Assembly: GCA_039933175.1 (NCBI GenBank)
Contig: JBDTOR010000141.1
Span: 1-6,417, forward strand
Length of the DNA: 6,417 bases
Reading direction: 5' to 3'
From: Hyphomicrobium_A sp039933175
GTDB lineage: Bacteria > Pseudomonadota > Alphaproteobacteria > Rhizobiales > Hyphomicrobiaceae
A program made the translations under genes and the position numbers. Position 1 is the first letter of the stretch; each line of letters starts with the position of its first letter. This document shows positions 1 through 6,102 of the stretch, one piece after another. The notes below the pieces were generated by a model that was given only the letters and a program-made list of their open reading frames with translations, did no database searches and had not been told where the DNA came from.

Positions 1-864
1 AACGGCACCGACACCGCCTCGATCATCCGCGAGGGCCAATGCCTGTGGGCGGGCGCCAGCGCACGCTTCCTCAACAGCGGCACGACGACGGATCAGATCG
101 GCTTCGACGAGACGGCCGGGCTGTTCACTGCCGGCGCGCAGGTGGCGCTCGACGACGTCTGGCGGCTCGGCGTGGCGGGCGGCTACCAGTCGAGCGCAAT
201 GCAGACGGCGACCGGCGCGCAAAGCGAAGGCTCGCTGGCGCAGGGCGGCGTCTCCCTCAAATACAATCCCGGCCCGTTGCTGGTCGCCGGCGCGCTGACC
301 GCCGGCGGCGCCTCGTACTATACGACCCGGCCGATGGCCTTCGGCGGCTTCAGCGGCGTTGCCGAGGGCAATCAGGATCTCGGCATATTCTCGGCAGCAT
401 TCCGTGCCGCCTATGTGTTCGGCTCACCGAGCCTCTACTTCAAGCCGATCGTCGACGCGAGCCTCACCCGCCTCGAGCTAAGCGGCTTCACCGAGAGCGG
501 CGGCAACGGCGCAGCGCTCAGCGTCGACGGCGGCGGACATACGGTGTTCTCGGTGGCGCCAATGCTCGAAGCCGGCACCGAGTGGTGGCTGGGGAACGGT
601 ACGCTCATTCGCCCGCTCATTCGCGGCGGTGCCGTTTGGTACGATGGTGCCGACTTTGCGCTGACGGCATCGTTTGCCGGGGCGCCCCTTGGCGTGTCGC
701 CGTTCACCATCAACACCAACATCGATGAGGTGATGGGTCTCGTCGGCGCTGGTTTTGAGGTGATTAACGGCGGCGATGCGGTGCTGCGGCTGTCGTACGA
801 CGGACAGCTCGGATCCGACACGCAGATCCACAGCGTCGGCATCAAGGGCAGCAGCAAGTTCTAG
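1..864 (+). CDS. Autotransporter-type outer-membrane beta-barrel protein, C-terminal part (5' end outside window)
   Basis: The reading frame is open from the first base to the TAG at 862-864, giving 287 residues with no start needed, so this is the 3' part of a longer gene. The translated segment has the look of a rhizobial autotransporter translocator: an opening IREGQCLWAGASAR strand, then alternating hydrophobic/aromatic strands with Gly-rich turns (DDVWRLGVAGGYQSS, FRAAYVFGSPSLYFKPIVDAS, EAGTEWWLGNGTLIRPLIRGGAVW, AVLRLSYDGQLG), and a terminal SVGIKGSSKF ending in Phe, as expected for BAM-dependent insertion. About 280 residues is the usual size of this domain. By family knowledge it would form a 12-stranded outer-membrane pore exporting or anchoring an N-terminal passenger, which is not visible here, so the substrate or adhesin role is unknown. 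It converges on the membrane-protein gene 21 bases downstream, with no obvious terminator between. Family call is firm; specific function is not. Confidence 0.85.
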   Translation, partial: NGTDTASIIREGQCLWAGASARFLNSGTTTDQIGFDETAGLFTAGAQVALDDVWRLGVAGGYQSSAMQTATGAQSEGSLAQGGVSLKYNPGPLLVAGALTAGGASYYTTRPMAFGGFSGVAEGNQDLGIFSAAFRAAYVFGSPSLYFKPIVDASLTRLELSGFTESGGNGAALSVDGGGHTVFSVAPMLEAGTEWWLGNGTLIRPLIRGGAVWYDGADFALTASFAGAPLGVSPFTINTNIDEVMGLVGAGFEVINGGDAVLRLSYDGQLGSDTQIHSVGIKGSSKF

Positions 865-885
865 CCGCTGCCCTCGACGATTGGA

Positions 886-1815
886 CTACGGTATCGGCCG
901 GCGCCGCGCCGTCGGTGCGAAGGTCAACAGGAACCGGGCCGGAATATTCTCGTCGCGATGGCGCCCACCGTTCTGCGCCGCATACCACGCCGCCAGCAGG
1001 CCGACCAACAGAGCCGTTGCTGTCGCAAGCCCGGTCAGCACTGCCGCCTTGCGGGCGTTGTCGATGGCTGCCACGGCATCCTTATAGGCCTGGTCGATGC
1101 GCTTCTCGGCGTCGGCCTGCGAGATCCCGGTACGCTCCGAAACGATTTGCGCCAGCGTGCGCTTTTGCACCGGCGTCAGCTGTCCCGCCGCGACCGAGGC
1201 GGTCAATGTGCGGGCGATGACGGCGCGGGCTTCGCTGTCCGGCACGACGGCGCGCTCGCCGGTTCCGGGAATCACCGTCGGCGCGGCCGTAGCCGGTGCC
1301 GCCGGAGACGGGGCGGCCGCAGGCACGGCAACGCTCGGGGCCACAGCGGCGCCGAACAGCGTGTCGATGGCCGGTGCGACGACGGCGTCGCGATTGCTCA
1401 TCGCTCCGGCAGCCATCTGCCCGCTCGAGTTGGCGACCGCCCCGGCGGCGAGAAACGCCAGCACGCCGCCGGCCACGATGCTCAAGGCCCATACGAGCAT
1501 GCCGTGCATGCCGTCGCGGAACTGCACTTCATCGGACGAACCGGCTTCCCACGCCGAGCGCATGCGCCCGGCGATGTAGCCGCCGACGAGGAACGCCAGG
1601 ATCGGCACCGCGACCGACCAGAACACGGCCACCGAGGCGGCGGTCTTGGAATAGGACTGACCGGCGTAGGGCGAGATCAGCGACAGGCCGATGGAGGCGC
1701 CTGCCGTAAGAAGTACGAATGAGATGGCGCTTGCCGCCAACGCACCGGCAAATACGGCGCCCCATTCAACGTAGCTCGTGCCGGCGCGCGCCGGCGTTGC
1801 GACGACATCGACCAT
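886..1815 (-). CDS. Conserved hypothetical membrane protein, four predicted spans, Ala/Pro-rich loop
   Basis: Start chosen at the ATG whose A is at 1815 (309 aa). The SD AGGAG at 1824-1828 lies 8 nt from it but only 2 nt from the upstream in-frame ATG at 1821, which would add two residues. Hydrophobic segments by eye are at about residues 18-40 (WGAVFAGALAASAISFVLL), 62-84 (ending GGYIAGR), 105-128 and 257-279. Conserved-looking features are the WGAVFAGA opening, the FLVGGYIAGRMR end of span 2 and the FRDGMHGMLVWAL entry to span 3. Residues about 143-190 are an Ala/Pro-rich low-complexity linker. Residues about 195-255 look helical and charged (RTGISQADAEKRIDQAY). Similar proteins of unknown function are, to my recollection, common in rhizobia. 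It lies 18 bases downstream of a 24-aa membrane peptide and probably shares its stress promoter. Function unknown; an envelope stress role is inferred from the promoter only. Confidence 0.8.
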   Translation of the reverse strand: MVDVVATPARAGTSYVEWGAVFAGALAASAISFVLLTAGASIGLSLISPYAGQSYSKTAASVAVFWSVAVPILAFLVGGYIAGRMRSAWEAGSSDEVQFRDGMHGMLVWALSIVAGGVLAFLAAGAVANSSGQMAAGAMSNRDAVVAPAIDTLFGAAVAPSVAVPAAAPSPAAPATAAPTVIPGTGERAVVPDSEARAVIARTLTASVAAGQLTPVQKRTLAQIVSERTGISQADAEKRIDQAYKDAVAAIDNARKAAVLTGLATATALLVGLLAAWYAAQNGGRHRDENIPARFLLTFAPTARRRPIP

Positions 1816-1823
1816 AGTCATAA

Positions 1824-1828
1824 CTCCT
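1824..1828 (-). promoter_or_regulatory. Shine-Dalgarno AGGAG deciding the start of the four-span membrane protein
   Basis: On the minus strand the sequence reads AGGAG-TT-ATG-ACT-ATG. The distance to the first ATG (2 nt) is too short for normal initiation, while the second ATG (1813-1815) sits at 8 nt. The site lies between the stop of the upstream 24-aa peptide gene and this start, as expected for two translated genes on one message. Confidence 0.65.
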
Positions 1829-1833
1829 GAAGA

Positions 1834-1908
1834 TCAGCGCACGCCGAGGAGGCCGAGAATGAACATCACGACGACGACGAGGCCGATGAGATAGATGATT
1901 TCGTGCAT
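1834..1908 (-). CDS. 24-aa single-span membrane peptide
   Basis: A complete short frame on the minus strand (ATG at 1906-1908, TGA at 1834-1836) encodes 24 residues beginning MHEIIYLIGL, with a run VVVVMFIL, and ending LLGVR. Nearly the whole peptide is one hydrophobic helix, with an acidic N-terminus (E3) and a terminal Arg. Peptides of this pattern (M-x-x-IIYLIGL-I/V-VVV...GLR) recur as annotated or unannotated small proteins in rhizobia, from general knowledge and not from a search. Upstream is a weak purine-rich AAGAG. The stop is 18 bases before the next gene's preferred start, whose SD lies in the gap. A general-stress promoter ends about 42 bases before the ATG. It probably inserts in the inner membrane; its biochemical role is unknown. 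Confidence 0.75.
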   Translation of the reverse strand: MHEIIYLIGLVVVVMFILGLLGVR

Positions 1909-1949
1909 GGCTCTTATCAATTCGACTGGCCAAAGGGATGCGGGGAGCG

Positions 1950-1974
1950 AACGCGAGGTCGTCCGCTTGGTTCC
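1950..1974 (-). promoter_or_regulatory. EcfG-type general stress response promoter (GGAAC-N16-CGTT)
   Basis: Read on the minus strand, GGAAC (1974-1970) is followed by exactly 16 bases and then CGTT (1953-1950). This matches the consensus recognised by the EcfG (sigma-E2/RpoE2/SigT) extracytoplasmic-function sigma factors that run the PhyR-NepR general stress response of alphaproteobacteria. Transcription would start near 1943, leaving a leader of roughly 35 bases before the 24-aa peptide gene. All nine fixed positions match, the spacer is canonical, and the site is in the right place and orientation. A chance match in this short region is unlikely. It implies stress or stationary-phase expression of the peptide and the membrane protein behind it. 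Confidence 0.8.
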
Positions 1975-2112
1975 GCCCACGCAAGGACGCCGCACATCTA
2001 TTTGCGTGCTGCAGCGCGAAGGGGCCAGTGCCTAGCGGTCCTGATAGCCCGGCGGCGGCGTGTGCCAGGCGGGCAATCGGTGGATGCGCGCCCGACGGCC
2101 CATCGCGGTACC

Positions 2113-2140
2113 TTGACAGCGCCGCGCAGCACGGCATCGT
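2113..2140 (+). promoter_or_regulatory. Possible sigma-70 promoter placing the start site at the sixA ATG
   Basis: A perfect -35 hexamer TTGACA at 2113-2118 is followed after 16 bases by CATCGT at 2135-2140. That matches TATAAT at only three positions (A2, T3, T6). A start site about 7 bases beyond would fall at 2147, the A of the sixA ATG. No Shine-Dalgarno-like sequence precedes that ATG, which fits a leaderless message. The -35 is convincing, the -10 is weak, so the call is tentative. The rest of the 238-base divergent region (1909-2146) shows no further gene or repeat I can support. Confidence 0.35.
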
Positions 2141-2146
2141 CGTCCC

Positions 2147-2671
2147 ATGCTCACGGTTCTCCTGCTCCGTCACGCCAAGTCGAGTTGGGACACCATGTCC
2201 TTGGCCGACTACGACCGCCCCCTCGCCAAGCGGGGCCAGAAGGCGGCGCCGCTGATCGGCGCGGCCATCGCCCGTCTCGATCTCAAGCCTGATCTCATCC
2301 TGTGCTCGGGCGCCGCGCGCACGCGCGAGACGCTGGCGCTGGCGCTGCCCGCATTCGGCGCGCCGGAGCCCGAGGTCATTTATGACGACGCTATCTACAT
2401 GGCGACGCCGGCGACGCTGATGGCGCTGCTGCGCAAACCACCGGGCGCCAAGACCCCCAAGCGCGTGATGATCGTCGGGCACAATCCGGGGCTGGAGGAG
2501 CTGTCGGAGGAGCTGGTCGGCGGCGGCGCACCGGACGCCCGGGAGTTGATGGCGGAAAAGTTTCCGACCGGGGCCCTCGCCGTCTTTACCTTCGATGTAC
2601 CCCACTGGGCCGATATTGCGTTCGGCACCGGCAAGCTCACCCATTTCATCACGCCGGCGCGCCTGACTTGA
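2147..2671 (+). CDS. sixA: SixA-like histidine phosphatase family protein
   Basis: The 174-aa protein belongs to branch 2-like small members of the histidine phosphatase (phosphoglycerate mutase-like) superfamily. The signature LLLRHAKSSW places the catalytic phospho-accepting His at residue 9 with Arg8. The second conserved arginine region is SGAARTRET (54-62), and the second active-site His is H112 in IVGHNPGLEEL. The YDRPLAKRG segment (22-30) is typical of the SixA type. Length is close to E. coli SixA (about 160 aa), with no extra domain. E. coli SixA dephosphorylates phosphohistidine on signalling or phosphotransfer proteins (ArcB HPt, NPr of the nitrogen PTS); the substrate here is unknown. 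The start is fixed by the RHAK motif at residue 8. There is no Shine-Dalgarno. It is followed by trpG after 66 bases with no clear terminator, so co-transcription is possible. Family call is firm; substrate and symbol are by similarity. Confidence 0.85.
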   Translation: MLTVLLLRHAKSSWDTMSLADYDRPLAKRGQKAAPLIGAAIARLDLKPDLILCSGAARTRETLALALPAFGAPEPEVIYDDAIYMATPATLMALLRKPPGAKTPKRVMIVGHNPGLEELSEELVGGGAPDARELMAEKFPTGALAVFTFDVPHWADIAFGTGKLTHFITPARLT

Positions 2672-2737
2672 CGCTTCCGAACGCCCTCCCTACACCCTCA
2701 AGGGCCATATCGGGCGCGGTACAACGCATCGAGAGCC

Positions 2738-3352
2738 ATGCTGATCCTCATCGATAACTACGACAGCTTCACCTACAATCTCGTCCACTACCTGGGCGAG
2801 CTGGGTGCGCCATGCGAGGTCATCCGCAACGACAAGATCACCGCCGACGAAGTGCTGGCCAGGAAGCCGGAGGCGATCGTGCTGTCACCCGGCCCGTGCA
2901 CGCCGAACGAGGCCGGCATCTGCCTAGAGCTCATAGAAAAGGCCGGCGGCAAGGTTCCCCTGCTCGGCGTCTGCCTCGGCCACCAGGCCATCGGCCAGGT
3001 CTACGGCGGCAAGGTCATCCGCGCACCCGAGCCGCTGCACGGTAAGCTGTCGACCATCCGCCACACCGACGAGGGCGTGTTCAAGGGCCTGCCCGAAAAG
3101 TTCGACGTCACGCGCTACCACTCGCTGATCGTCGAGCGCGGCAGCCTGCCGGACGACCTCGAGGTGACGGCCGAGACGCCCGACGGCCTCATCATGGGCC
3201 TGCAGCACAAGACGCATCCGGTGCATGGGGTACAATTCCACCCCGAGAGCATCGCCTCGCAGCAGGGTCACGCGCTGCTCGCCAACTTCCTGCAGCTCGC
3301 CGGCATGAGCCCGCGCCGCCGCAACGCCCCATCCGCCCGCGACGCCGCCTGA
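2738..3352 (+). CDS. trpG: Anthranilate synthase component II, glutamine amidotransferase (possibly also PabA)
   Basis: The protein (204 aa) is a class I glutamine amidotransferase that hydrolyses glutamine and passes ammonia to TrpE, which converts chorismate to anthranilate, the first step of tryptophan synthesis. It opens with the family's MLILIDNYDSFTYNL; LSPGPCTPNEAG (49-60) follows. The nucleophile is Cys79 in GVCLGHQ, and the His-Glu pair is H168 and E170 in VQFHPES. HGK at 101-103 and RYHSL at 126-130 are further TrpG/PabA hallmarks. The C-terminal tail after residue 188 (SPRRRNAPSARDAA) is low-complexity. Single TrpG/PabA proteins often also serve aminodeoxychorismate synthase in folate synthesis, and the sequence cannot separate these; adjacency to trpD favours tryptophan. 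A purine stretch GAGAG lies just 2 bases before the ATG. The gap to trpD is 10 bases, so they form an operon. I saw no leader peptide with Trp codons upstream. Confidence 0.95.
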   Translation: MLILIDNYDSFTYNLVHYLGELGAPCEVIRNDKITADEVLARKPEAIVLSPGPCTPNEAGICLELIEKAGGKVPLLGVCLGHQAIGQVYGGKVIRAPEPLHGKLSTIRHTDEGVFKGLPEKFDVTRYHSLIVERGSLPDDLEVTAETPDGLIMGLQHKTHPVHGVQFHPESIASQQGHALLANFLQLAGMSPRRRNAPSARDAA

Positions 3353-3362
3353 TAGGCCCGAC

Positions 3363-4388
3363 ATGCCCGCCATCGAGCTGAAGCTTCTCATGCAGAAGGT
3401 GGCGAGCGGCGCCTCGCTGGCCGAAGACGAAATGGTCGACGCTTTCGAGACCATGATGTCGGGCGTCGCCAGCCCCGTGCAGATGGCCGCCTTCCTCATG
3501 GCGCTGCGCGTGCGCGGCGAGACCATCCCCGAAATCACCGGCGCCTCCCGCCTGATGCGCGAGCGCATGCTGCCGGTCGAAGCCCCGCCCGACGCCGTCG
3601 ACATCGTCGGCACCGGCGGTGACGGCCACAACACCTTCAACGTCTCCACCTGCGCCGCCATCGTCGCCGCCGGCGCCGGCGTCCCTATCGCCAAGCACGG
3701 CAACCGCGCCGTCTCCTCGCTGTCGGGCGCCTCCGACGTGCTCACCGCCCTCGGCGTCAAGATCGACGTCGACCCCATCGTCATCTCGCGCTCGATCGCC
3801 CAGGCCGGCGTCGGCTTCATGTGGGCGCCGATGCACCACGCGGCGATGAAGGCGTGGGCCCCCGCCCGCGCCGAGCTCGGCATCCGCACCATCCTCAACC
3901 TGCTCGGCCCCCTCGCCAACCCGGCCGGCGTCAAGCGCCAGGTGGTCGGCGTGTTCAATGCCGCGTGGACCGAGCCCATCGCCGAAGCCCTGAAGAACCT
4001 CGGCTCGGTGCATGCCTGGGTCGTGCACGGCGGCGATGGCCTCGATGAGATCACCACGACGACGGCAACGCGGGTCACCGAGCTGAAGGACGGCAAGATC
4101 GCCTCCTTCGAGGTGCGCCCGGAGGATGCGGGCCTCACCCGGGCGAGCCTGGAAGACCTCAAGGGGGGCGACGCCACGGTCAACGCGGCGAAGATCCGCG
4201 AGCTGCTGGGCGGCGAGCACGGCCCCTTCCGCGACATCGTCGTGCTCAACGCCGGCGCGGCGCTGATCGTCGGCGGCAAGTGCGCCGACCTGAAGGAAGG
4301 CGCCGCCCGCGCCGCCCGCGCCATCGACGACGGCTCGGCCGCCCGCGCCCTCGACAAGCTCGTCGCCGTCACCAACGAGACCGGCTGA
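3363..4388 (+). CDS. trpD: Anthranilate phosphoribosyltransferase
   Basis: The protein (341 aa, normal family length) transfers phosphoribosyl from PRPP to anthranilate, giving phosphoribosyl-anthranilate, the second committed step of tryptophan synthesis in the cytoplasm. The N-terminal helical domain (about 1-75) includes SPVQMAAFLMALRVRGET. The PRPP-binding loop is GTGGDG at 83-88, followed by NVST (93-96) and KHGNR (111-115). The anthranilate-side motifs are APMHHAAM (155-162) and LGIRTILNLLGPLANP (172-187) with Arg175. The metal-binding acidic pair is D228-E229 in HGGDGLDEI. It starts 10 bases after trpG, with a short TAGG 6 bases before its ATG. The last 30 residues are Ala/Arg-rich. 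No trpC follows: the next gene is convergent, with its stop 6 bases away. Confidence 0.96.
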   Translation: MPAIELKLLMQKVASGASLAEDEMVDAFETMMSGVASPVQMAAFLMALRVRGETIPEITGASRLMRERMLPVEAPPDAVDIVGTGGDGHNTFNVSTCAAIVAAGAGVPIAKHGNRAVSSLSGASDVLTALGVKIDVDPIVISRSIAQAGVGFMWAPMHHAAMKAWAPARAELGIRTILNLLGPLANPAGVKRQVVGVFNAAWTEPIAEALKNLGSVHAWVVHGGDGLDEITTTTATRVTELKDGKIASFEVRPEDAGLTRASLEDLKGGDATVNAAKIRELLGGEHGPFRDIVVLNAGAALIVGGKCADLKEGAARAARAIDDGSAARALDKLVAVTNETG

Positions 4389-4398
4389 GCAGCCTCAG
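4385..4398. terminator. Small inverted repeat spanning the stops of the convergent genes
   Basis: CTGAG (4385-4389), a 4-base loop CAGC and CTCAG (4394-4398) form a 5-bp perfect stem, extendable by two G-T pairs. It contains the TGA of trpD on one strand and that of the FecR-barrel gene on the other. No T-run follows on either strand. It might help end transcription in both directions, but it is too short for a confident terminator. Confidence 0.2.
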
Positions 4399-5966
4399 TT
4401 CAGCGGGAAGTTGGTGCCGATGCGGAACAGGTGCCCGTCGAGATCGAACTTCGTGGGGAAATACGTCGTCGGCTGCGGAACGCCGCCGCGAACGGCGACC
4501 GGGTTCAGCGTGCGCGTGCCGAGATCATAGAACAGGTACTCGGCGCTGATGGTGAAGAAGCCGAAGCTCACCTCGCCGCCGGCACCGAGCGTCCAGCCCG
4601 ACTCCCAGCCGTTCTCGCTCGCCGCGGCCGTCACCTCCGGCGTCGCATCCGGCAGCTCCAGGTTGTAGCTCGTCTCCACCTGCGCGTAGGCGAGACCGCC
4701 CGTCACGTACAGCAGCACGTTGTCGGCGACGAAGCCGAGGCGCGAGCGCAGCGTGCCGAGCCATTCCACGCTCTCCTTGGCGCTGCCGTACTGGGGAATG
4801 AACGTCGGCACGTCCGTCGCCGATGCATCGCGCCCCGACATGCCGCTGACCGACATGTCGGTGACGAAGCCGAGCACCACGTTGGAGAAGCGCAAGTCGT
4901 AGCCGGCCGCCAGGCCGCCGGTGAAGCCGTCGGGCGAAGGATCGTAGCGGGTGACCAGCGCGCCGCCGACGATCGCCTCGTAGCAGTCGGCCGAGTCGCT
5001 GAAGGTGAGCGGCGGCGACACGCACGCGAGGTTGGTCTTGGAGGTCGAGAAGCCATAGCCGATGCTGGCGCCCACATAAGCCCCGTCAAAGCTGCGCGAC
5101 ACGATAACCGGCGGTGGCGCCACGGGCGTATACGGCTCCGACGGCTCGTTGTTCTCGTAAACCGGCGTCGCTGGCGGCGTATAGCGCGGCTGCTGCTTCG
5201 GCGACGCCGCTGACGGCGTTGTCGGCGACGGGGTCGATGGCGCCTCCGCCTTCTGCACGTCCGGCTTCTTGGGTCCGCACTGGTTCAGCTCCACCGCCGC
5301 GCGCGTGAACAGCGGCGTTGCGTCGATGCTGGGCGGCGTGACGACGAACGGGAACGCCGTCGCGAAGCTGATCGGCCGCGTCGCCCCCGGCCATCCCTGC
5401 GGGCCATCGAGGCTGCCGGTCGGGGTAATGTGCACGACGCCGCACGGATTGCTCACGTCGGCGCACTGGTTGGCGGCGTTGCAGACGCGCACCGAGCCTT
5501 CCAGCAGCAGCAGCCAGGTGCCGCCGGCCGCATCGACGTAAACGTCGAACACGGTGCCGCGCACGGTGATCGAGGCCGACGGCGTGCGTAATTCGTAATT
5601 GCCCTTGCGCGACAGCCCGGTGATGAAGCGGAACGCGCCCGACAGCAGGTTGACGCTGACCCTGCCGGCCGAGGGCGCCGGGTCGTAGACGAACTTGTCG
5701 AGCACCATGCGCGCGCCGGGCCCGAGCGCCAGCTTGGTGTCGTCGTTGAGCTTCAATTCGCCGAGCGCATCCGCCGCCACCGCGATGGTCTCGTTCTGAT
5801 TGACCGGATCGGAGGTCTTCAACTCGCGCTGCCGCTGATCGATCTCGCCCGTCACCTTGTTGACGATGCGCACGGCGGAGCCGATCGGGTCGGCGAAGGC
5901 GGTCGAGGCGGCCATACACGAGACAATCAAAGCCAGCGTCGCCGCAATGAAGGAATTGGATTTCAT
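4395..5966 (-). CDS. Exported FecR-domain protein fused to an Omp25/31-like outer-membrane beta-barrel
   Basis: The 523-aa product has a signal peptide (residues 1-25, cleavage after AFA). An alternative lipobox IVSC ends at C17. A FecR-like domain spans about 45-185, with the hallmark LRTPSASITVRGTVFDVYV (127-145) and LLLEGSVRVC (153-162). C162, C168 and C175 could form disulfides. Residues about 232-290 are a Pro/Ser/Thr-rich linker (SPTTPSAASPK, PVAPPP). Residues 291-523 resemble the Omp25/Omp31 porin-like barrel: FDGAYVGASIGYGF, WLGTLRSRLGFVADNVLLYVTGGLAYAQV, GWTLGAGGEVSFGFFTISAEYLFYDLG and a last strand HLFRIGTNF followed by PLN. Classical FecR is an inner-membrane anti-sigma signal transducer; here there is no transmembrane helix or cytoplasmic N-domain, so signalling through a sigma factor is not supported. 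The likely layout is an outer-membrane barrel with a periplasmic or exposed FecR domain. The start follows AGGG (5972-5975) by 5 bases. Both halves are clear; function is unknown. Confidence 0.85.
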   Translation of the reverse strand: MKSNSFIAATLALIVSCMAASTAFADPIGSAVRIVNKVTGEIDQRQRELKTSDPVNQNETIAVAADALGELKLNDDTKLALGPGARMVLDKFVYDPAPSAGRVSVNLLSGAFRFITGLSRKGNYELRTPSASITVRGTVFDVYVDAAGGTWLLLLEGSVRVCNAANQCADVSNPCGVVHITPTGSLDGPQGWPGATRPISFATAFPFVVTPPSIDATPLFTRAAVELNQCGPKKPDVQKAEAPSTPSPTTPSAASPKQQPRYTPPATPVYENNEPSEPYTPVAPPPVIVSRSFDGAYVGASIGYGFSTSKTNLACVSPPLTFSDSADCYEAIVGGALVTRYDPSPDGFTGGLAAGYDLRFSNVVLGFVTDMSVSGMSGRDASATDVPTFIPQYGSAKESVEWLGTLRSRLGFVADNVLLYVTGGLAYAQVETSYNLELPDATPEVTAAASENGWESGWTLGAGGEVSFGFFTISAEYLFYDLGTRTLNPVAVRGGVPQPTTYFPTKFDLDGHLFRIGTNFPLN

Positions 5967-5974
5967 TGAGGCCC

Positions 5975-6051
5975 TGATTCGTTGTGCAGAAACTGTGGAT
6001 GACCGCCGTTCTCCGCGCCAAGTTGTTCCGCCGCCGGCGCCAAACGAATCA
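5975..6051. promoter_or_regulatory. Possible operator: 9-bp inverted repeat upstream of the FecR-barrel gene
   Basis: TGATTCGTT at 5975-5983 is matched by its exact reverse complement AACGAATCA at 6043-6051, with 59 bases between the arms and 68 bases centre to centre (about 6.5 helical turns at 10.5 bp). The arms begin 9 bases before the gene's ATG and flank where its promoter should be. The match does not extend past nine bases on either side. A looping regulator is one reading; chance is possible. Confidence 0.25.
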
Positions 6052-6102
6052 CGCCGCTGATGTTTTTGCGCCGCATACGGAGCGTGCGGGCGTCGCCTCC
6101 TC

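Noticed and set aside
1816..1821. ATG at 1821 as the start of the four-span membrane protein
   Set aside because: It lies only 2 bases from the AGGAG. The in-frame ATG two codons later has a normal 8-base spacing. The difference is two residues.
1766..2644. 292-codon minus-strand frame opposite sixA
   Set aside because: It overlaps the sixA gene, the stress promoter and the 24-aa gene, and its product is Arg/Ala-rich without family features.
2672..2737. Tryptophan attenuator or leader peptide before trpG
   Set aside because: No short frame with Trp codons and no terminator/antiterminator pair is visible. Only a 4-bp CCCT/AGGG hairpin is present.
2924..4375. 483-codon open frame on the minus strand antisense to trpG/trpD
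   Set aside because: It lies fully opposite two textbook trp genes. Its translation is low-complexity Ser/Ala/Arg with no motif, typical of a shadow frame in high-GC DNA.
6009..6029. GGAAC on the minus strand upstream of the FecR-barrel gene as a second EcfG promoter
   Set aside because: At spacers of 16 or 17 bases the -10 would be CGGC or GGCG, not CGTT, so only half of the motif is present.
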